From assembly GCA_002306945.1 (NCBI GenBank), contig DBTH01000140.1, positions 1 to 8,109 of the forward strand: 8,109 bases of DNA, written 5' to 3'. Of the stretch, positions 6,237 to 8,109 are shown in pieces (the first letter of the stretch is position 1; every line of letters begins with the position of its first letter). The notes beneath the pieces are model-generated. The model ran no database searches, was not told where the DNA came from, and saw only the letters and a list, made by a program, of their open reading frames with translations. The DNA comes from Methylacidiphilaceae bacterium UBA1321 (GTDB lineage Bacteria; Verrucomicrobiota; Verrucomicrobiia; Methylacidiphilales; UBA1321). The position numbers and the translations under genes are program-made.

Positions 6237-6253
6237 CCAATTGCTAAAATTGG
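6237..6253. repeat. Short inverted repeat upstream of the dehydrogenase gene
   Basis: CCAATT (6237-6242) and AATTGG (6248-6253) form a perfect 6-bp inverted repeat with a 5-nt spacer. It begins just after the terminator and about 40 bp before the dehydrogenase start. It could be a repressor site near the promoter that must lie here, or a chance palindrome. Confidence 0.25.
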
Positions 6254-6290
6254 CGTAAGGATAAACAACGAATTTTACCTTCCCCATGCC

Positions 6291-7286
6291 ATGCCCCTCG
6301 CTGCTTTTATCGGAATAGACAACGCCTTACCCATCGCTTTCCCACCCTCCTTGCGAAAGGAAATCGCCAAATACGTCGAAATCCACCCGGTGGAACTCAA
6401 CCTGAAAAACTGGGATAAACAAGGCGACTCACTCCACAACGTCGAAATCCTCCTGGCCACCTGGGGCGTTCCCCCGATGAGCGCCGAATTCCTCAAGACC
6501 CTGCCCAACCTCAAGGCCATCTTCTACGCCGCCGGAAGCATCAAATGCTTTGCCACCGACGAAGCCTATTCCCGTGGCATCACCATTTGCGCCGCCGCCG
6601 GAGCCAATGCCATCCCCGTGGCTGAATACACCACATCGACTGTCCTCCTGAGCCTGAAAAAATTTTGGCACTACGCCGCCCAGACCCGCACCACTCAAAG
6701 CTGGCACCGCAGCATCGATTTTGTCCCCGGAGCCTACCACTCCACCGTCGGCCTGGTTTCCCTCGGCGCGGTTGGCCGTTCGGTTGCCCAGATGCTGGGA
6801 CGTTTCGACATCGACCTCATCGCCTTCGACCCCTTCCTGCCCCGCGAACAAGCCGAAGAACTCAACACCGAACTGGTTTCCCTCGAAGATCTCTTTCGCC
6901 GCTCCGACGTCGTCAGCATCCACACCCCCTGGCTCAAGGAAACCGAGAACCTCATCAACGAACGGCTCTTCCGGCTCATGAAACCCGGTGCCACCTTCAT
7001 CAACACCTCCCGCGGCGCCATCGTCAACGAGAACGACCTCATCCAGGTCTTCAAGGAACGCCCCGACCTCACCGCCGTCCTCGACGTCACCTGGCCCGAA
7101 CCCCCCGCCAAAGACTCCCCCCTCTTCACCCTGCCCAACGTCGTGCTCACCCCCCACATCGCCGGAAGCATGGGCACCGAAATCACCCGCATGGGTCGCT
7201 GGATGACCGACGACCTCATTCGCTTCCTCAACCACAAACCGCTTCAATACAACGTCACCCACGCCATGCTCGCACGCATGGCCTGA
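6291..7286 (+). CDS. D-isomer-specific 2-hydroxyacid dehydrogenase, NAD-binding
   Basis: A 331-residue cytoplasmic enzyme that would interconvert a D-2-hydroxyacid and a 2-keto acid with NAD(P). The catalytic triad of the family is present: R241 in NTSRGAIVNE, E270 in DVTWPEPP and H289 in TPHIAGSMG. The cofactor loop is VGLVSLGAVGR (153-163); the first Gly of GxGxxG is Ser157. D180 (AFDPFLP) ends the second beta strand, which favours NAD over NADP. The Arg/Glu/His set and LTPHIAG are those of phosphoglycerate/glyoxylate-type dehydrogenases. Start: the frame also extends upstream to a TTG at 6192, but that stretch is the terminator read as KKRRKSLRRFF, so I chose the ATG at 6291. An out-of-frame ATG at 6286 opens a 10-codon mini-ORF ending at 6318. 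No Shine-Dalgarno is seen. The next gene starts 28 bp downstream, implying a shared sugar-acid pathway. The substrate is unknown. Confidence 0.9.
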   Translation: MPLAAFIGIDNALPIAFPPSLRKEIAKYVEIHPVELNLKNWDKQGDSLHNVEILLATWGVPPMSAEFLKTLPNLKAIFYAAGSIKCFATDEAYSRGITICAAAGANAIPVAEYTTSTVLLSLKKFWHYAAQTRTTQSWHRSIDFVPGAYHSTVGLVSLGAVGRSVAQMLGRFDIDLIAFDPFLPREQAEELNTELVSLEDLFRRSDVVSIHTPWLKETENLINERLFRLMKPGATFINTSRGAIVNENDLIQVFKERPDLTAVLDVTWPEPPAKDSPLFTLPNVVLTPHIAGSMGTEITRMGRWMTDDLIRFLNHKPLQYNVTHAMLARMA

Positions 7287-7314
7287 CGCCGCATTTATCC
7301 AAGCCGTACCTTCA

Positions 7315-8076
7315 ATGAAAATTGGTCTAGTCTCCGTCACCTACCGCAAACTCACTCCCACCGAAATCATCGACGCCTGTCGCCAGGCCGGTCTCAACGC
7401 CATCGAATGGGGTGGCGACGTTCACGTCCCCCACGGCGATCTCACCACCGCTCGCGAAGTCGGCACCAAAACCCGCGACGCCGGATTGACCGTCTCCTCC
7501 TACGGTTCCTACTACCGCCTCAACCCCGACCCCGCCCAAAACGGTCCCGCCTTTGAGCAAGTCCTCGAAACCGCCGTCGCCCTCGACGCCCCCACCATCC
7601 GCCTCTGGGCCGGCAACCGCAGCCCCAAGGATGCCGACGCCGCCTACCGTCAAGCCGTTGTCGACGACGCCAAACGCATTGCCGCACTGGCCAAACAGGC
7701 AGGACGCACCATCAGCTACGAATTTCACGGCAACACACTGACCGAAACCACCCCAAGCGCCCGCGAACTTTTCCGCGCCACCGAAGACCCCGCCATCTAC
7801 AGCCTCTGGCAACCGCCCAACGGCGAAACCCTCGACGCCTGCATCGAAAGCCTCCAGGCCACACTACCCCGGCTGTCCAACGTTCACGTCTTCCACTGGT
7901 GGCCCGACGCCTCCGTCCGCAATCCGCTCGTTCAGGGTACCAACCGCTGGCTCGAATATCTGGCGATCATCAAGAACGCCGGGAAAAATCCCGACCTCCT
8001 GCTCGAATTCGTCCCCAACGACGACCCCTCCATCCTCGTCCGCGAAGCCGACACCCTCCGCAGTTGGATTGCTTAG
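7315..8076 (+). CDS. Sugar phosphate isomerase/epimerase family protein (xylose isomerase-like TIM barrel)
   Basis: A 253-residue member of the xylose isomerase-like/AP endonuclease 2 TIM-barrel superfamily, whose members isomerise or epimerise sugars and inositol derivatives using a divalent metal. MKIGLVSVTYRKLTPTEIIDACRQAGLNAIEWGGDVHV shows the first strand and helix and E31 on the second strand. Candidate metal ligands are E136 (SYEFHGN), H191 (NVHVFHWW) and E231 (LLEFVPND). The position where related epimerases often carry Asp reads WQPPNGE (165-171), so Gln166 may replace it. The length is slightly below the 260-300 residues usual for the family. No signal peptide is seen, so it is probably cytoplasmic. 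The ATG at 7315 lies 28 bp after the dehydrogenase stop without a Shine-Dalgarno, so the two are probably translated from one mRNA. Dehydrogenase plus isomerase suggests catabolism of an unusual sugar; the substrate is not readable. The window ends 33 bp later without a visible terminator. Confidence 0.85.
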   Translation: MKIGLVSVTYRKLTPTEIIDACRQAGLNAIEWGGDVHVPHGDLTTAREVGTKTRDAGLTVSSYGSYYRLNPDPAQNGPAFEQVLETAVALDAPTIRLWAGNRSPKDADAAYRQAVVDDAKRIAALAKQAGRTISYEFHGNTLTETTPSARELFRATEDPAIYSLWQPPNGETLDACIESLQATLPRLSNVHVFHWWPDASVRNPLVQGTNRWLEYLAIIKNAGKNPDLLLEFVPNDDPSILVREADTLRSWIA

Positions 8077-8109
8077 AGCAACTTAAAGTATCAAGCACAC
8101 AAAGACTGG

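Noticed and set aside
6192..6290. TTG-initiated N-terminal extension of the hydroxyacid dehydrogenase
   Set aside because: It translates the terminator hairpin into a Lys/Arg-rich string and adds 33 residues the family lacks; the ATG at 6291 gives a normal start.
1..8109. CRISPR arrays, tRNA genes, insertion sequences, toxin-antitoxin or phage genes
   Set aside because: I looked for regularly spaced repeats, cloverleaf-like segments, terminal inverted repeats and transposase/integrase motifs and found none.

Overview
The window looks like chromosomal DNA of a free-living, GC-rich Gram-negative heterotroph. Protein-level resemblance (an ACT-domain malic enzyme, a 2-hydroxyacid dehydrogenase paired with a xylose-isomerase-like TIM-barrel protein, and a 66-residue basic protein ending in TGLPLLKKG) points to the Verrucomicrobiota, perhaps Opitutales. 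This is an impression from recall and was not tested by search. The plus-strand genes are dominated by codons ending in C, and almost no start codon has a Shine-Dalgarno sequence. There are no tRNA or rRNA genes, CRISPR arrays, insertion sequences or phage genes.

Layout. Positions 1-740 (minus strand) hold the first ~246 codons of a malic enzyme with an N-terminal ACT domain; its 3' end lies outside the window. It is preceded by a very AT-rich leader (741-840). Positions 989-2885 are a two-gene minus-strand unit: a GT-B glycosyltransferase (2885 down to 1836), then a short-chain dehydrogenase/epimerase-like protein (1819 down to 989). Divergent from it across 92 bp is a plus-strand pair: a SunT-like family 2 glycosyltransferase (2978-4303) and a CgeB-like glycosyltransferase (4326-5726). 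Together these four genes look like a small surface-glycan or protein-glycosylation island.

Positions 5727-6231 form a compact unit around a small basic protein (5919-6119). Upstream are two direct copies and one inverted copy of a TTTGCAT-like word. Downstream are consecutive RNA hairpins, one with a GCAA tetraloop, ending in a perfect 14-bp intrinsic terminator. This is the least explained part of the window. Positions 6291-8076 are a two-gene plus-strand unit, a D-2-hydroxyacid dehydrogenase and a sugar-phosphate isomerase/epimerase-like protein, probably acting together in oxidation and isomerisation of a sugar or sugar acid.

No obviously new multi-gene defence or mobile system is visible. 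The best candidates for something undescribed are the small-protein/structured-RNA unit at 5811-6231 and the SDR-like protein that has lost its catalytic lysine.
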